DNA of 64,000 bases from Streptomyces sp. DG2A-72 (GCF_030499575.1 NZ_JASTLC010000001.1:3620001-3684000), one strand, 5' to 3'. Shown: positions 15,973-25,608, numbered from the stretch's first letter. Notes: generated by a model from the sequence alone, not told the origin. Numbers and translations: made by a program.

Positions 15973-17053
15973 GTTGTCCGTACCCGGAGATCGTAGAACC
16001 GCGTCGTCTGTACCGGATTCTGGTTGTCGTCGCTGGCCAGCAGCACCTTCAGGCGGCCCTTGGTCCAGCCGGTGATCGTCATCGCCTCGATGTTGTCGAG
16101 GAGGGGGTTGGGCTGGGGCTGCTTGGCGGTTGCGCCGAGTGACGGGCAGTTCACGAGGTCGGCGAGGAGGGTCTTCTTGACCAGCCGTACGCCGTCCTGG
16201 CCGGTCAGCGTGTCGATGCCGCTGGTGTCGGTCGCGCGGCGCGGGTCGGCGAGGTAGAGGCGGACGGTGTTGCCGACGCCGGAGGTGAAGCCGCGCTCCA
16301 GGACCAGGAACCGGCCGTCGGGCAGCGCGGTGACCTCGGGGACGCCGAGGCCGGTGTCGGCCCGGTAGGCGTACTGGGCACCGAGCCCGAAGGTGCCGTG
16401 GTGCCGCTTCCAGGTCTGCCAGCGGACGATGCCGGCGGTGTCGCCGGACAGCGCGTACTCCATCGACGCGAGCAGCGTGCGCCCGCCGGGGAGCATGGTC
16501 AGGCCCTCGAAGGTGCCGTTGGAGACGGCCCGCCCGGCCGGGGCGACCTGGAGGGACGCCGGTACCGGAAGACGGTCGAGGATCTTGCCGTCGCGCGAGT
16601 AGCGGCGTACGGACGGCTCGGTCTCGGAGCTGATCAGCCGGGTGCCGATGGGGGTCCCCCCGCTCGAGCGAAGCCGAGAGTGGGGAGCTCTACGACCAGG
16701 CCCTCGGAGTCGAGCGGGGCGCCGCCCTCGTCGGCGAGCTGGACGACGGACTTCGGCTGGAGGGTTCTGCGGTCCAGCGTGAACAGCGACGAGCGGTCGG
16801 AGAGCGCGGCGAGGTCGCCGTTCCGGTCCACGGCGAGCGCGGAGAAGTTGCCGACATAGGTGCCCTGGTACGTCGTCTTGTCCAGGGCGTCGGAGAAGCC
16901 CTGGATGGCGACGGAGGGCGAACAGGCGTGGCTGGTCTGCGTGTTGGTGCCCGCGTCTGCGGGCCCTGCGGCGGTGAGGCAGGTGGCCGCCGCAAGGCCG
17001 GCGGTGGCGGTCGCGAGCACGGTTCGTACGTTTCTCAGGCGCATGGGCGTCAC
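15966..17053 (-). pseudogene. secreted esterase-like phytase protein, frame broken by a repeat
   Basis: The N-terminal part (GTG 17053 or ATG 17044 to about 16690) has a signal peptide ending near GPADA and reads through FSDALDKTTYQGTYVGNFS and SEGLVVE. The rest (from about 16645 to the stop at 15966) continues in another frame with GTRLISSETEPSVRRYS, LPDGRFLVLERGF and LLDNIEAMTITGW, as in esterase-like-activity-of-phytase (beta-propeller) proteins of about 350 residues. Between them a 42-base repeat (16648-16689) adds a number of bases not divisible by three, so the N-terminal frame stops at 16634. Either the gene is dead or the break was introduced by sequencing, which is unlikely for an insert of this kind. 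Confidence 0.82.
16648..16689 (-). repeat. short GC-rich palindromic repeat inserted in a gene
   Basis: On the plus strand it reads GGGGGTCCCCCCGCTCGAGCG followed by AAGCCGAGAGTGGGG. I recognise this as a small element scattered in Streptomyces intergenic regions. Here it lies inside coding sequence and is the cause of the frameshift. No other copy was noticed in the window. Confidence 0.75.
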
Positions 17054-17092
17054 CGTAGAGCGGGCCGGTGACGGACGGGAGACGACCAGGCG

Positions 17093-17968
17093 TCAACTAC
17101 CGGACGCGGCCAGATCCCGGTGGATGACCTTGGCGACGCCCTGAATGGTCGTGATGCCATAGTTCATGGTGCTGTTGCCGTGGGTGAGCACCGTGACCAT
17201 GTAGTCGTGACCACCGCCCTTGAACGTACCGACGCTGTGCACCCGCCAGCCGTGCGTGGCCCGCTGAAGCCAGCCGTTCTTGACGTGCACGGAGACGCCG
17301 GCGGGGACGCCGTACGGGGTGCCCCAACGCTGCGACGACACGACCTGGCCCATCAACTTCAGGATGTAGGCACGGGAGTTGTCGCTGAGGACCGTGTTCT
17401 TGGCGGTGATGAGCTGGAGCAGCTTCCGCTCGTCGGTGACGGTGATCTGGGTCAGCCCCCAGTAGCCGTCCGTGCCGGGCTTGGTCTGCGTCATTTTGGC
17501 CGCGGCGAGGAAGCCCTTGATCTTCGTCAGGCCGAGCTGCTTCCAGAGCGTGCTGGTCGCCGCGTTGTCCGACTTGGTGATCATGGCCTTGGCGAGCGTG
17601 GCCTCGCGGTCGGTGAGATAGCGGTTGTGCTTCTTCGCGTCCCAGAGCAGCGTGGCGAGCACGGTGACCTTGACGACACTGGCGGAGTCGTAGGCGGTGG
17701 AGGGGCGCAAGGTGCAAGTCGTCTTGGTGCTGCGGTCGTAGAGACCCACGGCGACCGTTCCCTTGCGGTTCGCCAGGGCCGCGGTGATGTCCCTCTGGAG
17801 CTTGGCGGCGAGGCCCGCCTTCGCCGACGTACAGCTGACGGCGGGTGCGGTCGCCGCGGCAGCGGGCGAGACGGCGACCACGCACGGTATGAGGATTCCC
17901 GCGCCGAGAACCAGCGACAGCGCTCTCGCGCGTCCGAATGTCCGGTGAGTCATGCCCTGTTGACTCAT
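17093..17968 (-). CDS. secreted serine hydrolase of the beta-lactamase fold
   Basis: A 291-residue protein with a signal peptide (LSLVLGAGILIPCVVAVSPAAAA, to about residue 40). Active-site motifs of the penicillin-recognising fold are seen in order: SVVK at 97-100, SDN at 133-135 and KNG at 230-232 in the place of the usual KTG. The KNG form and the lack of a clear class A omega-loop glutamate argue against a true beta-lactamase; a peptidase or esterase of cell-wall fragments is more likely. Two cysteines near residues 46 and 85 may form a disulfide. The start may also be ATG 17953. It stands alone between a pseudogene and a divergent transporter gene. Confidence 0.85.
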   Translation of the reverse strand: MSQQGMTHRTFGRARALSLVLGAGILIPCVVAVSPAAAATAPAVSCTSAKAGLAAKLQRDITAALANRKGTVAVGLYDRSTKTTCTLRPSTAYDSASVVKVTVLATLLWDAKKHNRYLTDREATLAKAMITKSDNAATSTLWKQLGLTKIKGFLAAAKMTQTKPGTDGYWGLTQITVTDERKLLQLITAKNTVLSDNSRAYILKLMGQVVSSQRWGTPYGVPAGVSVHVKNGWLQRATHGWRVHSVGTFKGGGHDYMVTVLTHGNSTMNYGITTIQGVAKVIHRDLAASGS

Positions 17969-18180
17969 GAGTTCGAGGGAAAGGTTGTACGGCCAGGTAC
18001 GATCCCCACGTGAACATTTACTGGCACGCCGTCACTCCGCCTCCCTGCGCCTGACCGGGCGCAGACGCTGAGGACTTGATTCCCCGGCCCCGACCGACCC
18101 GCAGTGGACGGTGAGGGGCCGTCGTCGTGCGCCCGTTTCGGACCCGGTCCCAGACGCATCGACGACGGAAGACCACGACT

Positions 18181-19113
18181 GTGCCGAACCGCACCACCAC
18201 TCTGCTTCCCGCGCGCCCGAACGCGCGCCTCCTCACCGGCCCCGCGCCCATCCTCATCTCGGCCGTGCTGTGGGGCACGACCGGCACCGCCTCCTCCCTG
18301 ACCCCGGCCGGCGCCCCCGCGGCGGCGATCGGCTCCGCCGGTCTCATGCTCGGCGGCATCCTGCTGTTCCTGACCTCCCGCGGCGCCCGTTCACTGCCCG
18401 CCGTCTGCACACGCCGTGAGCGGTGGCTGCTGGTGCTGGGCGCGCTGGCGGTGGCCGGATATCCGGTCACCTTCTATCCGGCGGTGGCCCGCACCGGCGT
18501 AGCGGTGACGACGGTGATCGCGCTCGGCAGCGCGCCGGTCTTCTCCGGACTGCTGTCCTGGATCACCGGACAGTCCCGGCCCACCGCACGCTGGACGCTC
18601 GCCACGGCTGCGGCCGTCCTGGGCTGCGCCCTGCTGGTACTGGGCCCCGAACTCACCGGCCACGCCACACCTATGGACCTGACCGGCGTGGCACTCGCCG
18701 CGGGCGGCGGGCTGTCGTACGCCGTCTACTCGCTGATCGGCGGCCGGCTCATCACCCGCGGCCACGCGTCCGACGCGGTGATGGGCGTGCTGTTCGGCGC
18801 GGCCGGGCTGCTCGTCCTGCCGCTCGTGCTGCTCGTGGACACGCAGTGGCTGACCACGACACGCGGCGCGGCGGTGGCCGGCTATCTCGCCCTGTTCACC
18901 GTCGCGCTGGCCTACCGGCTCTTCGGCTACGGGCTGCGGCACACCCCCGCCTCGACGGCCACGTCACTGACCCTGGCCGAGCCCGCCGTCGCCGCGGTCC
19001 TGGGCGTCACCGTACTCGGCGAACACCTGCCGGCCGCCTCCTGGTGCGGGCTGGCCGTGCTTGCACTGGGGCTGGTGTTCGTCAGCGGTGACAACCCTAC
19101 GGGCGCCGGCTGA
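18181..19113 (+). CDS. EamA/DMT-family permease
   Basis: A 310-residue membrane protein with ten hydrophobic helices arranged as two EamA repeats; the second begins near MDLTGVALAAGGGLSYAVYS and ends with the typical LTLAEPAVAAVLGVTVLGE. Such proteins export metabolites or amino acids, or act as importers in some cases; the substrate is not evident. GTG 18181 was preferred because GGAAG lies 9-10 bases upstream; GTG 18127 would add 18 basic residues that look like leader sequence. A strong hairpin follows the stop. Confidence 0.87.
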   Translation: MPNRTTTLLPARPNARLLTGPAPILISAVLWGTTGTASSLTPAGAPAAAIGSAGLMLGGILLFLTSRGARSLPAVCTRRERWLLVLGALAVAGYPVTFYPAVARTGVAVTTVIALGSAPVFSGLLSWITGQSRPTARWTLATAAAVLGCALLVLGPELTGHATPMDLTGVALAAGGGLSYAVYSLIGGRLITRGHASDAVMGVLFGAAGLLVLPLVLLVDTQWLTTTRGAAVAGYLALFTVALAYRLFGYGLRHTPASTATSLTLAEPAVAAVLGVTVLGEHLPAASWCGLAVLALGLVFVSGDNPTGAG

Positions 19114-19123
19114 CAATCCGCCC

Positions 19124-19156
19124 AACGGCCCCCGACCTTCCAGTCAGGGGCCGTTT
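19124..19156 (+). terminator. hairpin terminator after the permease
   Basis: Perfect 9-base stem AACGGCCCC / GGGGCCGTT with a 14-base loop, followed by TTT, 11 bases after the permease stop. Confidence 0.75.
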
Positions 19157-19206
19157 CCCGTGTCAACTCGCGTAGACAAGGGTCGATTTGCCGCTCCAGG
19201 TCACCG

Positions 19207-19227
19207 AATGGACACACAGAGTCCATT
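19207..19227. promoter_or_regulatory. possible operator before endonuclease I
   Basis: AATGGAC and GTCCATT form a perfect 7-base inverted repeat with a 7-base spacer, 73 bases before the ATG. It is the most AT-containing part of the leader. It could bind a dimeric repressor; no known consensus fits. Confidence 0.4.
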
Positions 19228-19300
19228 TACACCGCCTGCATGTCCATGCCACTCTCCCACGTGCCGCCTCCATTCAACCCGCGTAGATGGGACCCCCTTC

Positions 19301-20104
19301 ATGCTGGCGACACGCATCCGGCACTGGAAGCCCGTGGCTCTGACCACCGCGGCCGTCCTGGTCGGCCTCACCGCCTCGACGCTGACCGCGACCCCCGCAG
19401 CGGCCACGACCACGGCGTACGACGACACGTACTACGCCGACGCGATCGGCAAGACCGGTACGGCGCTGAAGGACTCGCTCCACACGATCATCGGCGACCA
19501 GACGAAGCTGTCGTACTCGGCGGTCTGGAACGCGCTGAAGGTGACGGACCAGGACCCGAACAACAGCGGCAACGTGATCCTGCTGTACTCGGGCATCTCC
19601 CGCAGCAAGTCGCTGAACGGCGGCAGCACCGGCAACTGGAACCGCGAGCACACGTGGGCGCAGTCCCACGGCGACTTCGGCACCTCGGCCGGCCCCGGCA
19701 CGGACCTGCACCACCTGCGCCCCGAGGACGTCCAGGTCAACTCGATCCGCGGCAACAAGGACTTCGACAACGGCGGCAGCAGCTTCACCAACTCCGGCGG
19801 CAGCCTCACCGACTCGAACTCCTTCGAGCCCCGCGACGCCGTCAAGGGCGACGTCGCCCGCATGATCCTCTACATGGCCGTCCGCTACGAGGGCGACGAC
19901 AGCTGGGCCGATCTGGAGCCCAACGACCGCGTCAGCAACGGCAGCACACGGTTCCACGGCCGCCTCTCCGTCCTTAAGCAGTGGAACGACGAGGACCCGC
20001 CGAGCGCCTTCGAGGAAAACCGCAACGAGGTCATCTACGACACCTACCAGGGCAACCGCAACCCGTTCATCGACCACCCGGAATGGGTCGAGGCGATCTG
20101 GTAG
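19301..20104 (+). CDS. secreted endonuclease I (NucM family)
   Basis: A 267-residue secreted nuclease; the signal peptide ends near PAAATT (about residue 31). The beta-beta-alpha-metal core is seen as NREHTWAQSHGDF, with the catalytic histidine, followed by TDLHHLRPEDVQVNSIRGN, whose asparagines and histidines bind metal. These enzymes cut single- and double-stranded DNA and RNA outside the cell, giving nucleotides or phosphate during growth and cell death. ATG 19301 is the start giving a normal signal peptide, although the ribosome site is weak. A 14-base stem terminator follows. Confidence 0.92.
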   Translation: MLATRIRHWKPVALTTAAVLVGLTASTLTATPAAATTTAYDDTYYADAIGKTGTALKDSLHTIIGDQTKLSYSAVWNALKVTDQDPNNSGNVILLYSGISRSKSLNGGSTGNWNREHTWAQSHGDFGTSAGPGTDLHHLRPEDVQVNSIRGNKDFDNGGSSFTNSGGSLTDSNSFEPRDAVKGDVARMILYMAVRYEGDDSWADLEPNDRVSNGSTRFHGRLSVLKQWNDEDPPSAFEENRNEVIYDTYQGNRNPFIDHPEWVEAIW

Positions 20105-20113
20105 CCCTTGCTG

Positions 20114-20150
20114 TGGCCGAACTCCCCTATTTATGCGGGGAGTTCGGCCA
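20114..20150. terminator. strong bidirectional terminator
   Basis: Perfect 14-base stem TGGCCGAACTCCCC / GGGGAGTTCGGCCA around a 9-base AT-rich loop. It lies between the convergent nuclease gene and the end of the restriction operon and can serve both. Confidence 0.9.
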
Positions 20151-20152
20151 GC

Positions 20153-20932
20153 TCACCGAATATCACCCATCCAGAGTCGCCGCCCCAGCTCGTCGAGGTC
20201 CGCCCGCCGCTCTTCGTACTCGGGCAGCGCGATCCGCAGCAGCCGCCAGAAGTCCTCCCGGTGACCGGACACCTTCACGTGGGCCAGTTCATGTGCGATG
20301 ACGTAGTCGATCAGATGCATGGGCAGCTGGAAGAGCGGCCACCCGAGACTCATCAGCCCCTTGGCACCCGAGCCGTCCTGCGGCGGCCGATAGGAACCCC
20401 ATCGGTCCCCCAGGTCCCGCACCTCCAGTTCCGGCTCGGCCACACCCATGCGGGCCGCCCAGGGCTGGAGCCGATGTCCCGTCCAGGTCCGGCCGGCCCG
20501 GCAGTACCAGTCGACAAGCGCTGCTCGCCCCGCCTGCGGCTCCGCCGCCAGATCCGGACCCATGACAAGGCGCCCCGCAATCAGCCTGACCCCTTCGGCC
20601 ACCGCCTCCTCACCGGACACAGCCAGACGATACGTCCGCCCCAAATAGCGGAAGACCTCTCCGTCGGTGATCTGTTTGACGGGGCTGAGCGGGCGTGTCC
20701 GCTCACGCTCACGCCGCTTTGTCACCAACCAGTCCCGGTGAGCTCGTACGAACTCCTCCGCCTCGGCTGTCGAACGCCCGGCAGGAGTGTGCAGGGTGAG
20801 GGTCGCGTCAGCCTCGACAGTCAGTGCGAACCGTTTCCTGCGCGCGCTGGCACGCACCCGCAGAGACAGCCCGTCCACCGTGAGCAGGGCCTCTGGGGCT
20901 GAGTAGGTCGAAGGATCGGCCGGCGCGGTCAC
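20153..20932 (-). CDS. YgjP-like zinc metallopeptidase (M48 type)
   Basis: A 259-residue protein with the zinc motif HELAH at 214-218 and a third ligand region SGHREDFW at 222-229, preceded by WGSYRPPQDGS, as in the YgjP/SprT-like (DUF45) family. There is no signal peptide, so it acts in the cytosol. Its GTG start (20932) is four bases after the end of hsdR, making it the last gene of the restriction operon. Such peptidases are often carried with type I restriction systems; a role in processing or turning over HsdR has been proposed by context but is not shown. The GTG is chosen by this spacing. Confidence 0.88.
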   Translation of the reverse strand: MTAPADPSTYSAPEALLTVDGLSLRVRASARRKRFALTVEADATLTLHTPAGRSTAEAEEFVRAHRDWLVTKRRERERTRPLSPVKQITDGEVFRYLGRTYRLAVSGEEAVAEGVRLIAGRLVMGPDLAAEPQAGRAALVDWYCRAGRTWTGHRLQPWAARMGVAEPELEVRDLGDRWGSYRPPQDGSGAKGLMSLGWPLFQLPMHLIDYVIAHELAHVKVSGHREDFWRLLRIALPEYEERRADLDELGRRLWMGDIR

Positions 20933-20936
20933 CCGC

Positions 20937-23900
20937 CTATTCTCCCCTCGCCCTACTCCGGAACTGCCGAAGGTTGTCCTGCGCGAAAGACGCCAGGCGC
21001 TCAGCCGCGTTGTCCAACGGCGCCCAGTCCGCGCCCACCACGGGCCGGACACCGCCACTGAGCAGGACTTCGTGCAGCTCTCCGGCCAGCATGCTGATGT
21101 CCTGGTGCTGCCCCTGGTACGACGCCCTGGCCATGGCCCGGGTGGCCACATCGCACACCTTGCCCGTGAGCTGTCTGACGTCACCGCTGTCGGCCAGTCT
21201 GATCCCAGGGGTGACCTCCAGGATCTGCTCCACCAGCCGGTACACCTTCTGTTCGAGCGGCGATAGACCGGCGAGTTCCGGGGACTCCTCCTGTTCTTGC
21301 CTGGCCTCCTCGATCAGCGGGCCGAACTCCTCGATCTGCTCCTCGAAGCGACCCGGCATCGTGCGCAGGATCTCTTCCAGGCGCTTGGAGAGCCGCTCGT
21401 ATTTCGCGGGGTCCTCCCGCTTCGTCCGCTCCTCCAGATGGAAGCGGAGCGCATGGCCCATCTCCGCCGCGGCCTCCTGCGGCGGCAGTCGCCGCACGGC
21501 GTCGTCGAAGGTGAGTGCGGTGAGCGAGACCGGCGGAATGACCTGATCGATCTCCGGGCCTTCGAGGTGGTCGGCAATCATGGCCCGGACCTTGCGGCCG
21601 TACCGGCGCAGCGTGAACGTGCCGCCCTCGGCGTCCCTGCACAGACGCCGCACCCGCTTCTGGAGGAGGCTCCAGCGCCTGGCGTCCGCCACGTAGTCGA
21701 GGGCGTCCTCGTGCGGAAGGACGCGCTCAAGGGTGGCGAGGAACGCGTGCAGTACCTCGTCAAAGTCGAACCGCAGGGCTTCGGGTTGCAGGGCGAGGGC
21801 CGCGGGCCCCAGTTTCGCGAGCTGGTCGAGTTCTGCGTCGTCGATGCCGTTGTGCTGCAGGAAGTCGCGGACCTTTTGGGCAGCGGGCCCGAGGTTGTTC
21901 ACCTCGTCGGACAGCTTGCGCATGGTGTCGGTGACGTCGGCGTTCCGGTACCCGGCGAGTGCGCTGGAGAGGTGCTCGAAGACTCCGTAGTAGTCGACGA
22001 CGTAGCCGACCTCCTTACCGGGCGAGGTGCGGTTGACACGCGCGACGGCCTGGAGCAGCTCGGCGTCACGGATCGGCCGGTCCAGATAGAGCACCTGTTC
22101 GCGCGGGGCATCAAATCCCGTAAGCAGCATGGACTTTACGATCAGGAAGGCGATGGGGCTGTCGGGGTGCACGGGGTCGGGCACCGAGGTGGGCAGCGGC
22201 GTCTCGCTGTTCACGGCATCGGACCACGGGGTGTTCATGCCGTCGGCGGGGTCGATCGGCGGTATCGGGGCTTGCGGTGGATTGAAGGGGGTCACGGCGA
22301 CCCACTCCGGATCGGGTGCCAGCTCGGAGAACGCCCTCTGGAAGCGCTCGGTGTATGCCTCCTGGCGACCGGCGTCGGTCCACTCCTTCCACTCGCCTCG
22401 CTTGTTCCCTGATCCCGGCGAGATGACGGGAACGAAGTCGATCCGCCGCAGCAAAGCCCGGAACTGGTGGGCCTGGTAGAGGTAGCGCAGCCTGCCGGGC
22501 AGCTCCTCCAGCGGAATCCCGGCCACCGACTCCGGGGCGAACTCGGCGAGCTCAGCGAGCAGTTCGTCACGGGCCTTGCGCAAAGCGTGGTGGTACTGCA
22601 CGGCCGCCTTCCGGCTGACGGCCGCGACCTGTGCCTTGAAGCCGCCAGGCAGCACCGTGGTCACCCAGTGCTCCAGCATGTCCTCGGCCTTCGCCTCGAT
22701 CATGGGAACGGACTCGGCGACGTCCCGCTCGGTGGGCCACCGCTTGAGCAGCGCGGCCCGCTCCTCAGGAGTGCGGTCCCGGACGAGGTCGTCGAACCCC
22801 TCGTCAAGGACCTCCCCGTCACGGACCTCGCCTTCCCCTGTCCGCCCCTCGTAGCGGATACGGACGACGACGCCGTCGTGCTCGGCATCCTCCATCCGGT
22901 ACTCGTCGAGGAAGCCCCGCGGAGAGTCGCCGCGCCCGAAGATCCGGCGCGTGTCCTCCTCACGCCCGGTGATGATCGGCGTTCCCGTGAACCCGATCTT
23001 GGCGGCGTTCGGGATCGCCTTGCGCAGGGCGGCATGCAGGATGCTGGTGTGTGAGCGATGTGCCTCGTCGACGAGGACGAGGATGTCGGGCGAGGTGTTG
23101 CACTCGGGAAAGTCCGGTACGGGTCCCTGAGTTTCAGCTTGCTCTCCTTGCCCGGCTCCCTCACCCTCCCCGACCAGATCCCGGTCGTCCCCGTTGCCTT
23201 CGGCGTCCCCGGCGAACGTGAACCCAGTCCCGTACTTCTGGATCATCCCGAAGACGACGCGCCGCCCGCCGTCCCGCAGCAGCCCTTCCATCTGCGTCCG
23301 GGTCTTCGCCGTCTCGACATCGGACTCGCTGAGCTTCAGCGTCCGCGACAGCTGGGTCTGCAACTGGGTGCGGTCGGTGACCACGACCACCATGAACTCA
23401 CTGAGCCGATGGTGCAGATGAACCCGTCGTACCAGAAACGTCATGGTCAGCGACTTACCGGAGCCCTGTGTGTGCCAGATGACACCGCCACGCTCGTCAT
23501 CGGTGTCTCGCCCGGCACGAGCCCGCCCGGTCAGCAGTCTGCGTACGGCTTTCTCGGCGGCCCGGTACTGCTGATGCCGGGCGACGGCCTTGACGGTCCG
23601 CACGGCCCCGCTGTCCGCCCCCGACTCGACGGCCATCGGGATCACGTAGTGCCGTACGACGTTGAGCAGGGCGGCCGGCCGCAGCACCACACCGACGAGC
23701 TTCTGCTGCTCGCCGAGCGGCGCAGGTGCGGATTCGGACGCGGATGTGGCGCCGTCCGCGAGCAGCCCGGCGGTACGCAACTCCCGCCGCAGCGTGCCCT
23801 CTTCCTCCGGTTCGACACTGCGCCACGGATGGAAGTGCTCGGGCTCGGAGGTGACGGTACCGAGGTGGGCGGTCTCTCCGGTCGCGGCAACGAGAAGCTG

Positions 23901-24572
23901 CACGGTCCGGAACAGTTCCGGCACCCCGGCGGGGACCGGAGTCCCGGTGGCGTCGAGGTCCAGAACGGGATTCCCGGCGTAGTGCCGGAGATCGAGTACG
24001 GCACTACGGACGGGCTCGGCGAGATCGGCGCTCTTGCACTCGACAGCGACGATCGGGATGCCGTTCACGAAGAGGACGAGGTCGAGTATCGACAGGTCAC
24101 CGGAGCGGCTGCGCACGCGGAGCTGGTCGACGACGGTGAAGGTGTTGTGCGTTACACGGTCCGGGTGCCACTCGACGTACTGGACGGTGGCGGAAGGCCC
24201 ACCGTGCGCGGCGGAGGGCGAGGGCAGCGTCCAGCCGTGAAGCAGCATGTCGGTGGCAGCGATGTTCGCGTGTACGACACCCTTACCGAGGGAGAGGGAG
24301 GCAAGCTCGCTCACCACCCGCCTGATGTCGTCATCGCCCATCCAGGGCTGACCGTCACCGCCACGGAGGTTGATCCGACGTAGGGCGGGCCCTAGTTGGT
24401 CGACGAGCAGCGGCACAGCCGCGTCAAGCGTGTCCAACTCCGCGCCCGGGACGTGCGTCCACCCCATGGCCTCCAACTGCGCGACGAACGGCCGCTCCAC
24501 CTCGTCCCGCTCGACGTGCACCACCACGGCCCCGCGCCCCTCCGTACGTCCCTCTGTTCCCCGGAGATCCAT
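20937..24572 (-). CDS. hsdR: type I restriction enzyme, R subunit
   Basis: At 1,211 residues this is the cutting and translocating subunit. The N-terminal nuclease has Asp164 in SILDLVLFVNG and ECK at 178-180 (PD-ExK). Walker A is HTQGSGKS at 367-374 and the DEAH box LVDEAHRSH near residue 505, followed by the second RecA domain ending with PIRDAELLQAVARVNR. An acidic, glycine-rich stretch of about 30 residues just before the DEAH region is unusual. The gene is separated from hsdS by about 2 kb holding three other genes. Together with HsdM and HsdS it cuts DNA lacking the host methylation. Confidence 0.96.
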   Translation of the reverse strand: MDLRGTEGRTEGRGAVVVHVERDEVERPFVAQLEAMGWTHVPGAELDTLDAAVPLLVDQLGPALRRINLRGGDGQPWMGDDDIRRVVSELASLSLGKGVVHANIAATDMLLHGWTLPSPSAAHGGPSATVQYVEWHPDRVTHNTFTVVDQLRVRSRSGDLSILDLVLFVNGIPIVAVECKSADLAEPVRSAVLDLRHYAGNPVLDLDATGTPVPAGVPELFRTVQLLVAATGETAHLGTVTSEPEHFHPWRSVEPEEEGTLRRELRTAGLLADGATSASESAPAPLGEQQKLVGVVLRPAALLNVVRHYVIPMAVESGADSGAVRTVKAVARHQQYRAAEKAVRRLLTGRARAGRDTDDERGGVIWHTQGSGKSLTMTFLVRRVHLHHRLSEFMVVVVTDRTQLQTQLSRTLKLSESDVETAKTRTQMEGLLRDGGRRVVFGMIQKYGTGFTFAGDAEGNGDDRDLVGEGEGAGQGEQAETQGPVPDFPECNTSPDILVLVDEAHRSHTSILHAALRKAIPNAAKIGFTGTPIITGREEDTRRIFGRGDSPRGFLDEYRMEDAEHDGVVVRIRYEGRTGEGEVRDGEVLDEGFDDLVRDRTPEERAALLKRWPTERDVAESVPMIEAKAEDMLEHWVTTVLPGGFKAQVAAVSRKAAVQYHHALRKARDELLAELAEFAPESVAGIPLEELPGRLRYLYQAHQFRALLRRIDFVPVISPGSGNKRGEWKEWTDAGRQEAYTERFQRAFSELAPDPEWVAVTPFNPPQAPIPPIDPADGMNTPWSDAVNSETPLPTSVPDPVHPDSPIAFLIVKSMLLTGFDAPREQVLYLDRPIRDAELLQAVARVNRTSPGKEVGYVVDYYGVFEHLSSALAGYRNADVTDTMRKLSDEVNNLGPAAQKVRDFLQHNGIDDAELDQLAKLGPAALALQPEALRFDFDEVLHAFLATLERVLPHEDALDYVADARRWSLLQKRVRRLCRDAEGGTFTLRRYGRKVRAMIADHLEGPEIDQVIPPVSLTALTFDDAVRRLPPQEAAAEMGHALRFHLEERTKREDPAKYERLSKRLEEILRTMPGRFEEQIEEFGPLIEEARQEQEESPELAGLSPLEQKVYRLVEQILEVTPGIRLADSGDVRQLTGKVCDVATRAMARASYQGQHQDISMLAGELHEVLLSGGVRPVVGADWAPLDNAAERLASFAQDNLRQFRSRARGE

Positions 24573-24685
24573 TCTGCGCCCGGGGGCGCGGTAAGGGGAG
24601 GGGATCCGGACGGAGGACGCGGCTGAGCGTGCGAACGTACGGGGCTATGTGGTGGTACGTCCGCACGCTCGGTGGGGCGGGCGGG

Positions 24686-25051
24686 TCAGGTGCCGGTGTC
24701 CTCCTCGGGGACAGCCTCAAGGACCTCGTCGTCGTGGGGCACGGGGAGACGGGCTCCCCTGATCCGGGCGATGCGATGCACGTCGTGCAACGACTCGGTC
24801 AATCGAACGACGAGGAAACGGAGTTGGGGCGCGGTGGCCTTGCCGTCACCGAGGAGATCGGCGGCGTGGTCGAGGAGGTCGTCGGCCATGTCGAGCTGGA
24901 CGGCTTCGACGTCGTCGGCAATGCGGGAGAGATGACTGGTGCCGGTGTTGTCGGTCAGGAGGTAGCAGGGGTTGCCGTCGAGGTTGGACCAGGGGAGGAG
25001 ACGGGGTCGGCTGACGGTGGTGGCAGCGACGTCGTAGCTCTCGTAGATCAT
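24686..25051 (-). CDS. unrecognised small protein, regulator-cassette partner
   Basis: A 121-residue soluble, acidic, helical protein; nothing I can name. It contains LPWSNLDGNPCYLLTD and a leucine-rich helix ADLLGDGKATAPQLRFLVVR. It overlaps the preceding gene by four bases (ATGA), so the two are co-translated. Pairs like this, next to a TPR/HTH regulator, occur often in Streptomyces. It lies between hsdS and hsdR and has no visible role in restriction. Confidence 0.68.
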   Translation of the reverse strand: MIYESYDVAATTVSRPRLLPWSNLDGNPCYLLTDNTGTSHLSRIADDVEAVQLDMADDLLDHAADLLGDGKATAPQLRFLVVRLTESLHDVHRIARIRGARLPVPHDDEVLEAVPEEDTGT

Positions 25052-25431
25052 GCGGCGGCCACCTCGACGCCTCGGATTCGGCGCGGGCCGACGTCGACGC
25101 CGTGGATACGCCGTGGCCCTGCGTCGATGCCGTGCGCGGCGAGCCAGAGGGCACGGCGACGGGCGCGTAGCTGTCTGGCCTGCTCGCGTTGTTCGTGGGC
25201 GAGGAGGTAGGGGCGGACGAGTCGGGAGTCCTCGCCACGGATGGGGGTTTCATACGGGGAGGGGCGGCAGCTGGGTGCGGCGGGGACAGCAGGTACGGGG
25301 GTGAGCGCCACCCCTCCCCCGGCGGAGAGCCGGTGCCGCCCGGAGGCGGGCCACAGCAGCCGCAGCAGCGGCTCGACGAGGCGGGCGATATGGTGCAACA
25401 CGTCTTCAACTCCAGTGCAGTTGAGGGCCAT
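25048..25431 (-). CDS. unrecognised small basic protein with peptide repeat
   Basis: A 127-residue protein of no known family. An N-terminal helix (GVEDVLHHIARLVEPLLRLL) is followed by a proline-rich linker, a basic helix REQARQLRARRRALWLAAHG, and a C-terminal tandem repeat in which GPRRIHGVDV is followed by GPRRIRGVEV. The DNA shows the same duplication of about 30 bases, so it arose recently. The gene is coupled to the next through ATGA and divergent from the regulator at 25609. Confidence 0.68.
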   Translation of the reverse strand: MALNCTGVEDVLHHIARLVEPLLRLLWPASGRHRLSAGGGVALTPVPAVPAAPSCRPSPYETPIRGEDSRLVRPYLLAHEQREQARQLRARRRALWLAAHGIDAGPRRIHGVDVGPRRIRGVEVAAA

Positions 25432-25608
25432 GCCCCCGGGCCGTCGCTAGCGGTCGCGGGGGTCCTTCCTTTCGGCCGAGATCGCTCGGCGCGTGTGCAA
25501 GAGGTAACCGTTCGGACACCCTCCGCAGGTACCGTTGGAAGGCGGTGGGACCGTGAACGCCGTGAACGCCGTCGTTGAACACCACACAAGCCGTTGGGAG
25601 TTGAGGAC

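Noticed and set aside
17093..17968. Call as a class A beta-lactamase
   Set aside because: KTG reads KNG and the omega-loop glutamate is not found; only the fold is supported.
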